This document shows positions 42,307 through 51,514 of a stretch of 64,000 nt of DNA, piece after piece (the stretch's first letter is position 1; each line of letters begins with the position of its first letter). The DNA comes from Bacilli bacterium (GTDB lineage Bacteria; Bacillota_I; Bacilli_A; RF39; UBA660), in contig JAFRIJ010000009.1 in NCBI GenBank assembly GCA_017432825.1, positions 1 through 64,000 of the forward strand, in the 5' to 3' direction. Under the pieces are notes generated by a model that was not told the DNA's origin, made no database searches, and was given only the letters and a program-made list of their open reading frames with translations. A program made the translations under genes and the position numbers.

Positions 42307-42315
42307 ATTATAACA
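42307..42315 (-). promoter_or_regulatory. extended -10 promoter of the small membrane protein/LTA-synthase-like unit
   Basis: On the minus strand this reads TGTTATAAT, about 20 bp before the start codon. Confidence 0.6.
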
Positions 42316-42430
42316 TTTTTTGAAAATAATAAAATATATTTAACAAATTTGTTAACATAAGGGATTTTATCTATTAAAAAAATTAAATATATGATAAAAT
42401 TATATAAAGACTTAAGGAGAGATGTTATTT

Positions 42431-43888
42431 ATGGAAAAAAAGAATACTTTATTTAAAAATGCTATTTACAAATCTATACTTAGCCTTGTTAATATTGTTG
42501 TACCTATTATTATTGGACCATATATAGCCAGACTTCTTGATGTAAAGTTATATGGTATATATAATACTGCTTTGGCTAATTTTCAAATGTTTTTAGCGTT
42601 TGCGTCTTTTGGTGTATATAATTTTGGCGTTAGAGAAATTAGTAAAATAAGGAATGATAAAGAAAAGGTTTCTAAACTTTTTACTAATCTTTTTGTAATA
42701 TCTTTAATATCAAATATTTTAGTTTTATTGATATATATATGTTTTATTCTTTTGACATCTAGTGGTACTGCAATGACGATATATTTTATTTTAATAATTC
42801 AGATATTAGCTAATGTTGTATATGTAGAATTTGTTAATGAAGCACTAGAAAATTATAAATTTATTACAATTAAATCTGTTATTGTAAAAATAATATATTT
42901 TGTATCACTTTTAGCTTTTGTAAAAAAACCATCAGATGTTAATTTGTATGCTATTATTGTTTCTTTAACTGTATTTTTAAACAATATAATAAGTTTCTTA
43001 TATGCTAAAAAGAAAATAAAATTTAATTTTTCTAAAATAGAATTTAAGAAATATTTAAAACCTTTACTTGCTGTTTTAATTATAACTAATGTTGATTTAT
43101 TGTATAGTCAGCTAGACAAGGTAATGCTAGGTAGGTATGTTAGTGAAGTATCAGTTACTCTTTATTTTATTCCTTATTATATTGTCTCTACTTTAGTATC
43201 GATACCATATGCTATTATAAATGTATCAATTCCAAGATTGTCTTATATAATTAAAAATGAAAGTAAAGAAATATATGAAGAAAAACTTAATAATTCTATT
43301 TCTTCATTATTATTTTTAATTGTTCCAATATGTTTTGGACTGGTGGCAGTTGCGAGAGAGGTTATAGTTTTATATGGTGGAGATAAATATATATCTGCTA
43401 CTATTCCTTTAGTTATTATATGTATAGTTAGATTGTTTGTTAGTATGGAATCAGTAATGAATAATCTCGTGTTATATCCAAATGATAAGGAAAATAGAAT
43501 TTTAAAAGTTTCTTTTGTCTGTGGACTAATTAATTTAATACTAAATTATTTGTTGGTTTTATTTAAGATTTTAAGTCCTGTTACTGCTATGATTACTACT
43601 GGTATAGCGGAAATAGTTATGTTTAGTTGGCATTATATATATACTAGGAATAAAATGAAAATTAATATTAAAATTTTTACTAAGCAAAATATTACTTATT
43701 TAGTATTGGGTGTTTTGTTTATCCCTATTTCATTTATAATCAAATGTATTAATTTGTCTTTTATTATCAAATTAGGCTTAATAGTTGTGATATGTAGTTT
43801 ATTATATTTTATAGTTTTATATATAAAAAAAGATAATAATTTAATGTTTATACTAAGTAAATTTAAAAGAAAGGTATTGGGTGAATAA
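42431..43888 (+). CDS. Wzx-type polysaccharide flippase (MATE/PST family)
   Basis: A 485-residue protein with 12-14 membrane segments. Family blocks FKNAIYKSILSLVNIVVPII, IGPYIARLLDVKLYGIYN and NVDLLYSQLDKVMLGRYV are typical of PST-family exporters, which flip undecaprenyl-linked repeat units across the membrane. It is first in a run of glycopolymer genes on this strand. The ATG at 42431 is chosen because AAGGAGAG lies ten bases upstream. Confidence 0.9.
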   Translation: MEKKNTLFKNAIYKSILSLVNIVVPIIIGPYIARLLDVKLYGIYNTALANFQMFLAFASFGVYNFGVREISKIRNDKEKVSKLFTNLFVISLISNILVLLIYICFILLTSSGTAMTIYFILIIQILANVVYVEFVNEALENYKFITIKSVIVKIIYFVSLLAFVKKPSDVNLYAIIVSLTVFLNNIISFLYAKKKIKFNFSKIEFKKYLKPLLAVLIITNVDLLYSQLDKVMLGRYVSEVSVTLYFIPYYIVSTLVSIPYAIINVSIPRLSYIIKNESKEIYEEKLNNSISSLLFLIVPICFGLVAVAREVIVLYGGDKYISATIPLVIICIVRLFVSMESVMNNLVLYPNDKENRILKVSFVCGLINLILNYLLVLFKILSPVTAMITTGIAEIVMFSWHYIYTRNKMKINIKIFTKQNITYLVLGVLFIPISFIIKCINLSFIIKLGLIVVICSLLYFIVLYIKKDNNLMFILSKFKRKVLGE

Positions 43889-43889
43889 T

Positions 43890-44942
43890 ATGGACAAAAT
43901 AATTGTTTCATCTGGTTATATGGGTAGTGGCAGTTCTGCTGTAACAGATTTGGTTTCTGAATTTAAGGATTGTCAAAATGAACATAAGAGCTATGAATAT
44001 ATTATGTTGCATTGTCCTAATGGTTTGTTTGATTTGGAAGATAAGCTTTTGCTAGGAAATAATGCATTAAGAAGTGATGAGGCTATTAGAAGTTTTGAAG
44101 AGCAGATGAAAAAATTATATGATAAAAAGTATTGGTGGGTAGGTAATTATAAAAAAATAATTGGTCCTAATTTTAAAAAAATAACGGATAAGTTTATTTC
44201 TAATATTCAGGAATTTAATTTTTCTTCATATTGGTATACTCATGAAGAGGTTAATAGTAAGATGTTTTTTAAACTAGTTTTAAGGAAACCAATTAAGATG
44301 TTGTTTAAAAACAAAAAATTTAATAAAATTTTAAAATATGATGATGGAATGAGAATATCTTTTGTTAAAGAAAATGATTTTTATAAGTATGCTCATGATT
44401 ATATATATGAAATTGTTGAGGAGGTTTCAAAGGGTAATAAAAATGTTATTTTAGATCAATTCTTATTACCATTTAATTTATATAGAGTGGATAATTATTT
44501 TGATGATAAATTGAGAGTTATTGTTGTTGAAAGGGATCCAAGAGACGTTTTTATTTTAAATAAATATATTTATCCTGAAAAACAAATTGAAGTTCCTTTT
44601 CCTACTGATGTTGAAATGTTTTGTGAATTTTATAGAAAGATGCGTGAAAGTGAAAAAGAATGTAATTCTAATAAGATATTAAGAATTAAATTTGAAGATT
44701 TAATTTACAATTATGATAAAATGATTGAAGAAATTACTAGTTTCTTGGGTTTTAAAGCTGCTGATCATATAAATAAAAAAAGTAGATTTAATCCTGATAT
44801 ATCAATAAAAAATACACAACTTTTTAGGAAAAAAGAATATGCTGATGAAGTTAAAGTAATTGAAAAAGAGTTATCTAATTATTTATATGATTTTCCATAT
44901 GAAATAGATAATGATGTTAAAGATACTATAGAATTTGAGTAG
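43890..44942 (+). CDS. sulfotransferase-like P-loop protein
   Basis: A 350-residue protein. The N terminus VSSGYMGSGSSAVTDLV resembles the 5'-PSB P-loop of PAPS-dependent sulfotransferases. VVERDPRDVFILNKY matches the 3'-phosphate-binding motif. KFEDLIYNYDKMIEEI fits the family's C-terminal block. It may add sulfate to a sugar of the surface polymer; some members have other roles. It starts 1 bp after the flippase stop and is followed by LicD 9 bp later. Confidence 0.7.
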   Translation: MDKIIVSSGYMGSGSSAVTDLVSEFKDCQNEHKSYEYIMLHCPNGLFDLEDKLLLGNNALRSDEAIRSFEEQMKKLYDKKYWWVGNYKKIIGPNFKKITDKFISNIQEFNFSSYWYTHEEVNSKMFFKLVLRKPIKMLFKNKKFNKILKYDDGMRISFVKENDFYKYAHDYIYEIVEEVSKGNKNVILDQFLLPFNLYRVDNYFDDKLRVIVVERDPRDVFILNKYIYPEKQIEVPFPTDVEMFCEFYRKMRESEKECNSNKILRIKFEDLIYNYDKMIEEITSFLGFKAADHINKKSRFNPDISIKNTQLFRKKEYADEVKVIEKELSNYLYDFPYEIDNDVKDTIEFE

Positions 44943-44951
44943 TGGTGAAAA

Positions 44952-45785
44952 ATGAAGTTAAATAAAAATTATAAAAGAGAATTACAATTAACTATGTTAG
45001 ATATGATTAATGATATTGATGCATTATGTAAAAAACATAATATTGAATATTACATTGCGTACGGTTCTTGTATAGGTGCAGTTAGGCATAAGGGGTTTAT
45101 TCCGTGGGATGATGATTTTGATATTACAATGACTGATGATAACTATTTTAAATTTTTAGATATTTGTGAGAAGGAATTAGATAAAAATAAATATTATGTT
45201 CAAACCCCTGAAAAAGAAGAAAAGTATTATTTGTCTTTTGCTAAAATTAGAAACATTCAAACTACATTAATTGAGGAAAAAAATTCTGATATTGATATTA
45301 CTTATGGTGTTTATATTGATGTTTTTCCTTTGGTTGGTGTTCCTGATAATAAGTTAAAAAAACAGTTATTAAAAATTAATAGAGCTTTTATGCTTTCTAG
45401 TAATATAAATGTTATTAATAATAAGATTTTAAAAACTATTTTTAATTTGTTATTAAGGATTTTTGGTAGGAAAAGAATATTAAAATATACTACTAAGAGA
45501 TGTTTTAAGTATAAATGTAGTGAATGCAAGGAAATTGTATCTATTGCTGATGGTGATGGCTTTGAAAAAAATATTATTAATAAAGATGTTTTAGGAAAAC
45601 CCAAGTATGTTCCTTTTGAGGATATATATTTACCAATACCAGAGGGTTATGATACTTATCTAACAAATATTTATGGTGATTATATGCAAATTCCTTCTAA
45701 AGAACAAATTAAGAAAAGTGAACATATTCCATATTTTATAGATTTAAATATGCCTTATAGTGAGTATAAAAAGAAAGGAAAATGA
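44952..45785 (+). CDS. licD: LicD family phosphotransferase
   Basis: A 277-residue protein with the LicD core: KHNIEYYIAYGSCIGAVRH, then KGFIPWDDDFDITM with the metal Asp residues, and YGVYIDVFPLVGVP. LicD enzymes move phosphocholine, or other groups such as aminoethylphosphonate or ribitol phosphate, from a CDP/CMP donor to a sugar. A LicC-like enzyme that could make the donor is in the window. The middle part has two CxxC-like Cys pairs (FKYKCSEC), perhaps structural. It lies within the flippase-to-GT operon. Confidence 0.88.
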   Translation: MKLNKNYKRELQLTMLDMINDIDALCKKHNIEYYIAYGSCIGAVRHKGFIPWDDDFDITMTDDNYFKFLDICEKELDKNKYYVQTPEKEEKYYLSFAKIRNIQTTLIEEKNSDIDITYGVYIDVFPLVGVPDNKLKKQLLKINRAFMLSSNINVINNKILKTIFNLLLRIFGRKRILKYTTKRCFKYKCSECKEIVSIADGDGFEKNIINKDVLGKPKYVPFEDIYLPIPEGYDTYLTNIYGDYMQIPSKEQIKKSEHIPYFIDLNMPYSEYKKKGK

Positions 45786-45786
45786 T

Positions 45787-46734
45787 ATGATTAAAATTAG
45801 TGTAATTGTTCCTGTATATAATGTTGAAAAATATCTTGTTAAATGTTTAGATAGTCTTGTTAATCAGACTCTGGATAACATAGAAATAATTGTAGTAAAT
45901 GATGGTAGCCCTGATAATAGTCAAAAAATAATAGATAAATATGTGATGAAATATCCTAAACTGATTAAGGCTTACATTAAAGAAAATGGTGGGCAGGGAT
46001 CTGCTAGAAATCTTGGATTAAAGCATGCTAAAGGTGAATATATATCTTTTGTTGATAGTGATGATTGGCTGGATGTTAATGCTCTTGAGGATATGTATAA
46101 TTTAGCTAAAAAAAATGTTAGTGATGTTGTTATTTGTGATATGGTAGATCATTTTGAAGATCATGAATTGTATCATAATTGTACTAAGTATAATTCAGTA
46201 TTTGAGGTAACACCTTCTGCTTGTAATAAAATATTTAAGAAAAGTGTTATTAGTAATTTGGAATTTATTCCTAAAGTTTGGTATGAGGATTTTAATTTTA
46301 CAACTAAAGTTTTATTAAATACTGATAAAATATCATGTATTAGTAAGGGATATTATCATTGTAATTGTGGTCATGTTTCTACAATGAATAATAATAATTC
46401 TTTAAAAAATTTGGATATGATTGAGGTAATTGAAGATATAAAGAAGTATGCTAAAAAAAATAAAAAGTATGATGAAAATTTAATATCTTATTTAATATTT
46501 GAACATATTTTAGTAACTTCAATAAATCGAGTGGCTGTTCAAAATAATAAAGATAGAAATATGGTAATAAATAAATTTATTTGTTATTGCAGGGATAATA
46601 TTAATAATTATAAAAAATACGATTTTTATAATAATATGTCAAGAAATAGGAAAATAATAGGGTTTTTGAATTACCATAAATTATGGAGATTATCAAAATT
46701 TATTTTAAAAGTTAAATCAATTATTAGTAGGTGA
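45787..46734 (+). CDS. GT2 glycosyltransferase, tandem copy 1
   Basis: A 315-residue GT-A enzyme. Motifs are VIVPVYNVEKYL, VVNDGSPDNSQKI, and the DSDDW metal motif. The C-terminal 150 residues are helical and less conserved. It transfers a sugar to the growing repeat unit in the cytoplasm; the donor is unknown. Its first 75 residues are nearly identical to the next gene. AAGGAAAATGAT precedes the ATG. Confidence 0.88.
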   Translation: MIKISVIVPVYNVEKYLVKCLDSLVNQTLDNIEIIVVNDGSPDNSQKIIDKYVMKYPKLIKAYIKENGGQGSARNLGLKHAKGEYISFVDSDDWLDVNALEDMYNLAKKNVSDVVICDMVDHFEDHELYHNCTKYNSVFEVTPSACNKIFKKSVISNLEFIPKVWYEDFNFTTKVLLNTDKISCISKGYYHCNCGHVSTMNNNNSLKNLDMIEVIEDIKKYAKKNKKYDENLISYLIFEHILVTSINRVAVQNNKDRNMVINKFICYCRDNINNYKKYDFYNNMSRNRKIIGFLNYHKLWRLSKFILKVKSIISR

Positions 46735-46738
46735 TATT

Positions 46739-47704
46739 ATGAATAGTAAGAAAAAAGTAAGTATTATAATTCCAGTGTATGGCGTTGAGAAATATATTGC
46801 AAAATGTTTAGATAGTTTAGTTAATCAGACGTTAGACGATATCGAAATAATTGTAGTAAATGATGGTAGTCCAGATAATAGTCAGAAAATAATAGATAAG
46901 TATGTGAAAAAATATCCAGATAAGGTTAAATCATATATTAAAGAAAATGGTGGACAGGGATCTGCTAGAAATTACGGAATAAAGTACGCTACTGGAGAAT
47001 ATGTTGGATACGTTGATTCTGATGATTATGTGGAAAAAGACATGTATAAGAAATTATATGATAAAGCTAAAGTAGATGACTTGGATATTGTAGTTTGTGG
47101 TAGTTATAATGTGGTAGAGGAAACAGAGAATAAAGTTGTTGATTTAGATAAAATTATTTTTGATGATAAAAAGCTAAATTCTTTTTTTGGTAGAATGGCT
47201 GTTTGGAATAAGATATATAAGAAAAAATTAGTAGAAAATATGAAATTTAGAAGTAAGGTATGGTATGAAGACTTAGACTTTACTGTAAATGTTTTGTCAA
47301 AGGCTAAAAAAGTTGATTATGTTAATGAACCTTTTTATGATTATTTAATTAGAGAAGGGTCTACTATGAATAATTCTAATATTGAAAGAAATTTAGAAAT
47401 ACTATTAGCGTTTGATGAAATAAAAGATAATAAAAAATATTCTGAAATAATTGAATTTTTGGCTGTAGATCATATATATATATCTGCTGTTGTTAGGGTT
47501 ATTAATGCAGATGGTGATAAAATTATTAAAAAGGATACAATTAATAAGTTAATTAATTATGTTGATACTAATTTTGCTAATTATAAAAAGAATAAATATT
47601 TATATTTGCTTTCAAGGAATAGAAGAATTATTTACAATTTAATTAAGTTTAAACAATATTGGTTAATTAATTTAATATTTAAGGTGAAGGGAAGAGATAA
47701 GTAA
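46739..47704 (+). CDS. GT2 glycosyltransferase, tandem copy 2
   Basis: A 321-residue paralogue of the previous enzyme with the same N-terminal blocks (IIPVYGVEKYIAKC, VVNDGSPDNSQKI, DSDDY). The C-terminal acceptor domain differs markedly. The pair arose by tandem duplication, and the N-terminal part may be kept alike by gene conversion while specificity diverged. Its stop is joined to the next start (TAATG). Confidence 0.88.
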   Translation: MNSKKKVSIIIPVYGVEKYIAKCLDSLVNQTLDDIEIIVVNDGSPDNSQKIIDKYVKKYPDKVKSYIKENGGQGSARNYGIKYATGEYVGYVDSDDYVEKDMYKKLYDKAKVDDLDIVVCGSYNVVEETENKVVDLDKIIFDDKKLNSFFGRMAVWNKIYKKKLVENMKFRSKVWYEDLDFTVNVLSKAKKVDYVNEPFYDYLIREGSTMNNSNIERNLEILLAFDEIKDNKKYSEIIEFLAVDHIYISAVVRVINADGDKIIKKDTINKLINYVDTNFANYKKNKYLYLLSRNRRIIYNLIKFKQYWLINLIFKVKGRDK

Positions 47705-50202
47705 TGCTTGATAGTATTAAAAAGTATATAAAAGATTATTGGCTTTTGTTTATAATTGCTACACAACCGTTATTAGATATAATAGCTTATTTTACTTTTA
47801 ATGAAAAAATTACAATTATTAGTTTTTTAGTTAGAACGTTATATTTAATTTTTATTGTAATCTATTCTTTTATTTCAACTAAAGAAAAGAAAAAGTATAT
47901 TTTGTATATGCTTCCTGTTGTTTTATTTAGTATATTACATTTATTTAATAGTTATAGGTTGTTTGGATTTAATATTTTTAATGATATTAGATATTTAGTT
48001 TTGGTTATGCAATTGCCAATAATTACTATTTCTTTGTGCTTTTATTTGAAAGATAATAGAGAGCAATCTAAAAAAATTGAGAAAGGATTTATTATTTCTT
48101 TTGTTATTATTTTTATAAGTGTTATTCTTTCTTTCTTAACTAAAACAGGTAAAACGACATATGCTGATTATGGACTTAATGGTTGGTTTTCAAGTCCTAA
48201 TACTCAGAGTATGATATTAAGTGTATTATGTCCTTATTGTTTATATTATTTTTCTAAGCAAAAGAATTGGATTTATTTACTTGGTATAAGTATGATTTTT
48301 ATTTTACTATTTTTTAATGGTACTAAGGCATGTTATTTTACTTTAATTACTTTACTTTTAGTAAATACTTATATTTGTTTAACTAATAAATATAATAGAA
48401 TTAATATATTTAAAGTAGTAGTTACAATATTGTTTTTTGTAGCTTCTATATTCTTTTATAATTTTTCTTTTGCTTCTACCAGACAATTTGATGTTGATAA
48501 TAATAGTAAAAAGACTACTACTGTTATAGAAAATTGGGATGATGATTTTACTAAAGAAGAAATACTTGAAATATTATATAATATTGATTTATATAATAAG
48601 ATGATAGAAGATTTTGGTGAAGAAAGAGTTTATCAATATATGAAGGGTAAAATTAATTCTTATAGGATGACTGATAATAGATATGTAAAGAAAACTTATG
48701 CTAAATTTATATTTGAAGATAGTGACTTTTTTACTAAATTAGTTGGATTTAATCATGGAATAATTGATGAATATGGTAGGGATTTAGAAAATGATTTAAC
48801 GGCAATATTCTATTATTATGGATATATTGGATTCGCTTTGTATTGCTTGTTTTTACTATATTTTGTTTCTTTAGGTATAAGGATTTTTATTAAAAATCCT
48901 ACTATAATATTAGGTTCTAAGTTTACTATGTTAACTTATAATATTTTACTTGTTATTTATGGTTCTGAATTTTCTGGAGCGTTACTTAGAAAGAGTAATG
49001 CAAATATATATTTAGCTATGATATTAGTTTTGTATTATACTTATATTACTAAGAGACTTAGTAAAAAGAAAATTGAAAAAAATAAGATTTCATTTTTGCT
49101 TTTACATTTAGGGTTTGGTGGTATAGAAAGTGCTACTATTAATACTGCTAATGGTTTAGTTTCCAAATATGATGTTGAGATAATATCTTTTTATAATTTA
49201 GATAAGAATCAAGCTGATAAGTTGGATGATAGAGTTACAGTTAGATATTTATGTAAGTATCAACCTAATAGAGATGTTTTTAAAGATTATTTAAGAAAGC
49301 ATAATTTTATTAAGGCGTTTATTGAAGGATTAAAAGCAATTTTAATTTTAATACAAAAAAGGGTTTTAGTTATAAATGCTATTGTTGAATGTAATTCTCA
49401 ATTTATTGTTTCTACGAGATATACTTTTAGTACTTTATTAAGTAGATATGGTACTAAAGATAATGTTAAAATTGCTCAAGAACATCATTATCATAATAAT
49501 GATAAAAAATATATTAACGTTTTAACTAAAAAATATAAAAGAATAGATTATTTGTTTGCGTTAACAAAAACTTTAGAGAGTGATTATAAAAAGTTTTTGA
49601 TTAATAATAAACATACTCAGGTGGTTTTAATGCCTAATATGTTGGGATATGTTCCTAATAAGTGTAGTGATTTAAATAATAAAAATATTATTACTGTTAG
49701 TAGATTTGATTATGGAAAAAGAAATGATGATATTATAAAAGCATTTTCTAAAATTAAAGATAAAAATAGTAAGTTATATTTAATTGGTGATGGTAAGGAA
49801 TATGATAATTTGTCTAAACTTATTAAGGAATTAAAACTAAATGATAGAGTTATTCTTACGGGTTATAAAACTCATGATGAAATTGAAGAATATATGTTAA
49901 ATTCTTGTTTGTTTTTAATGGCTTCTATTACTGAGGGGTTACCCATGGTTTTGTTAGAGGCTATGAGTTATGGAATTCCGTGTATTGCTTATGAGACAGA
50001 AAGTGGTGTATCTGATATTATTATCAATGATAATAATGGTTATGTTATTAAGAATAGAAATGAAGAAGAATATATTAATAATATTGATAAATTATTAGAG
50101 GATAATAATTTGAGAAAGAAAATGGGAAATAATGCAAGAAAAAGTATAAATAGTTTTACGAAAGATGAAATACTTAAAAGATGGTATAAAATATTAAAAT
50201 AA
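47704..50202 (+). CDS. polysaccharide polymerase/ligase-like domain fused to a GT4 glycosyltransferase
   Basis: An 832-residue fusion. Residues 1-455 have about ten membrane segments and a long outer loop (to NHGIIDEYGRDLEND), the layout of O-antigen polymerases/ligases. Residues 460-832 are a GT-B, GT4-type enzyme: LLHLGFGGIESATIN at the start and ITEGLPMVLLEAMSYGIPCIA as the nucleotide-sugar site. Polymerase and glycosyltransferase are normally separate proteins, so the fusion is unusual. It would act at the membrane on the lipid-linked repeat unit. It overlaps the previous gene's end and is followed 13 bp later by a deacetylase. Confidence 0.75.
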   Translation: MLDSIKKYIKDYWLLFIIATQPLLDIIAYFTFNEKITIISFLVRTLYLIFIVIYSFISTKEKKKYILYMLPVVLFSILHLFNSYRLFGFNIFNDIRYLVLVMQLPIITISLCFYLKDNREQSKKIEKGFIISFVIIFISVILSFLTKTGKTTYADYGLNGWFSSPNTQSMILSVLCPYCLYYFSKQKNWIYLLGISMIFILLFFNGTKACYFTLITLLLVNTYICLTNKYNRINIFKVVVTILFFVASIFFYNFSFASTRQFDVDNNSKKTTTVIENWDDDFTKEEILEILYNIDLYNKMIEDFGEERVYQYMKGKINSYRMTDNRYVKKTYAKFIFEDSDFFTKLVGFNHGIIDEYGRDLENDLTAIFYYYGYIGFALYCLFLLYFVSLGIRIFIKNPTIILGSKFTMLTYNILLVIYGSEFSGALLRKSNANIYLAMILVLYYTYITKRLSKKKIEKNKISFLLLHLGFGGIESATINTANGLVSKYDVEIISFYNLDKNQADKLDDRVTVRYLCKYQPNRDVFKDYLRKHNFIKAFIEGLKAILILIQKRVLVINAIVECNSQFIVSTRYTFSTLLSRYGTKDNVKIAQEHHYHNNDKKYINVLTKKYKRIDYLFALTKTLESDYKKFLINNKHTQVVLMPNMLGYVPNKCSDLNNKNIITVSRFDYGKRNDDIIKAFSKIKDKNSKLYLIGDGKEYDNLSKLIKELKLNDRVILTGYKTHDEIEEYMLNSCLFLMASITEGLPMVLLEAMSYGIPCIAYETESGVSDIIINDNNGYVIKNRNEEEYINNIDKLLEDNNLRKKMGNNARKSINSFTKDEILKRWYKILK

Positions 50203-50215
50203 TTTGGGAGGAATT

Positions 50216-51505
50216 GTGAAAAGAAAGAAAAGAAAATTCAAAAGGTGGTTTAAAAATTTTTTGATAATTATTTCGCTAATTGGTTTAGGATTAGCTCTTT
50301 ATATTTATATTGTTCCTAAAATAACTCCATTTTTTAATAAAAAAAATCATGTGGATGTTTTGGATGATGTAATAGAACATTATAATAAGTATGTAGTAAC
50401 TAGTAAAAATACCTTTTTATATGATGATAAGTTTAATAAAATAGGTGAAATTAGTAAAGGTGTTGAATTAACTCTTGATGATTTAAAAAATAAAAAAAAA
50501 TCTAAATATTTTAGGATATCTGATTTTGATAATAAGTATTATATAAAATACTCTGATGTTTCCAAAATTGATAACCTTAAGAATATTAGTGATCGTTACA
50601 AAAAATATATATTATTTAATGAGAATATTGTTACTAATGATAAAACTCCATTTTATGATGATATGGATAATTTAATTTATGAAATTGATAAATCATTTTC
50701 TTTTCCAATTATTATTAAGGATAATGATAAATATGGTATTGAATTTAATAATAGATTATTATATGTAAAAAAAGAAGATGTAAAATCTGTAGAATCTTCT
50801 AACAATACAGATAAAAGTAATAGTAGTGGAATTGGTGTTTTAAATTATCATGCTTTTTATGATGAAGGTGTTGAAGAAGAAAAAAATAATTGTGTTACGG
50901 AAATATGTCATTCTAAATCACAATTTAAAAATCATTTAGATTACTTTAAAGAAAACAATATTTTAACTTTGAGAATGAATGAGGTTGAGATGTATGTTGA
51001 TGGTAAAATTAGATTACCTAAAAGTGTCTTAATTACTATAGATGATGGTGATAGAACTAAAATTGCTGTTGATATGTTAACTGAATATAAAATGTATGGT
51101 ACAATATTTTTAATTACATCTTGGTTTGATACTAGTAGTTATTATACTACTGATTATGTTGAATTACATTCACATAGTGATAATATGCATAATCCTGGAG
51201 TTTGTCCTACAGGTCAGGGTGGAGGCATTCAATGTTTAAGTGAAGACAAAATTCAAGATGATTTGAAGGTCACAAGATCTAAATTAAATAATACTACTTA
51301 CTTTTGTTATCCCTTTTATGAATACAATGAATATTCAATAGAGATGTTAAAAAAAGCTGGTTTTACGATGGCTTTTATTGGAGAGAGTAGTCATAGTGAC
51401 AATTTAGTTCATGTTGGTAGTGATAAGTTTAGATTAAGAAGATTTGTTATTGTTACTTATACTACTTTGAATGATTTAGATAATTATTTTGGACAAATTA
51501 AATGA
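50216..51505 (+). CDS. membrane-anchored polysaccharide deacetylase (NodB domain)
   Basis: A 429-residue protein. A basic N terminus and one anchor (about 15-37) lead into two SH3-like stretches (about 60-190) and a NodB domain from residue 205: GVLNYHAFYDEG, TIDDGDRTKIAVDML with the catalytic Asp pair, and LHSHSDNMHNPG with the metal His residues. It should remove N-acetyl groups from an extracellular polymer or peptidoglycan. The start is GTG at 50216 after GGGAGGAATT. Confidence 0.83.
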   Translation: MKRKKRKFKRWFKNFLIIISLIGLGLALYIYIVPKITPFFNKKNHVDVLDDVIEHYNKYVVTSKNTFLYDDKFNKIGEISKGVELTLDDLKNKKKSKYFRISDFDNKYYIKYSDVSKIDNLKNISDRYKKYILFNENIVTNDKTPFYDDMDNLIYEIDKSFSFPIIIKDNDKYGIEFNNRLLYVKKEDVKSVESSNNTDKSNSSGIGVLNYHAFYDEGVEEEKNNCVTEICHSKSQFKNHLDYFKENNILTLRMNEVEMYVDGKIRLPKSVLITIDDGDRTKIAVDMLTEYKMYGTIFLITSWFDTSSYYTTDYVELHSHSDNMHNPGVCPTGQGGGIQCLSEDKIQDDLKVTRSKLNNTTYFCYPFYEYNEYSIEMLKKAGFTMAFIGESSHSDNLVHVGSDKFRLRRFVIVTYTTLNDLDNYFGQIK

Positions 51506-51514
51506 GGTGATTTT

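Noticed and set aside
45311..45604. Reverse-strand 97-codon frame inside licD
   Set aside because: It is a shadow of the LicD reading frame and has no start site.
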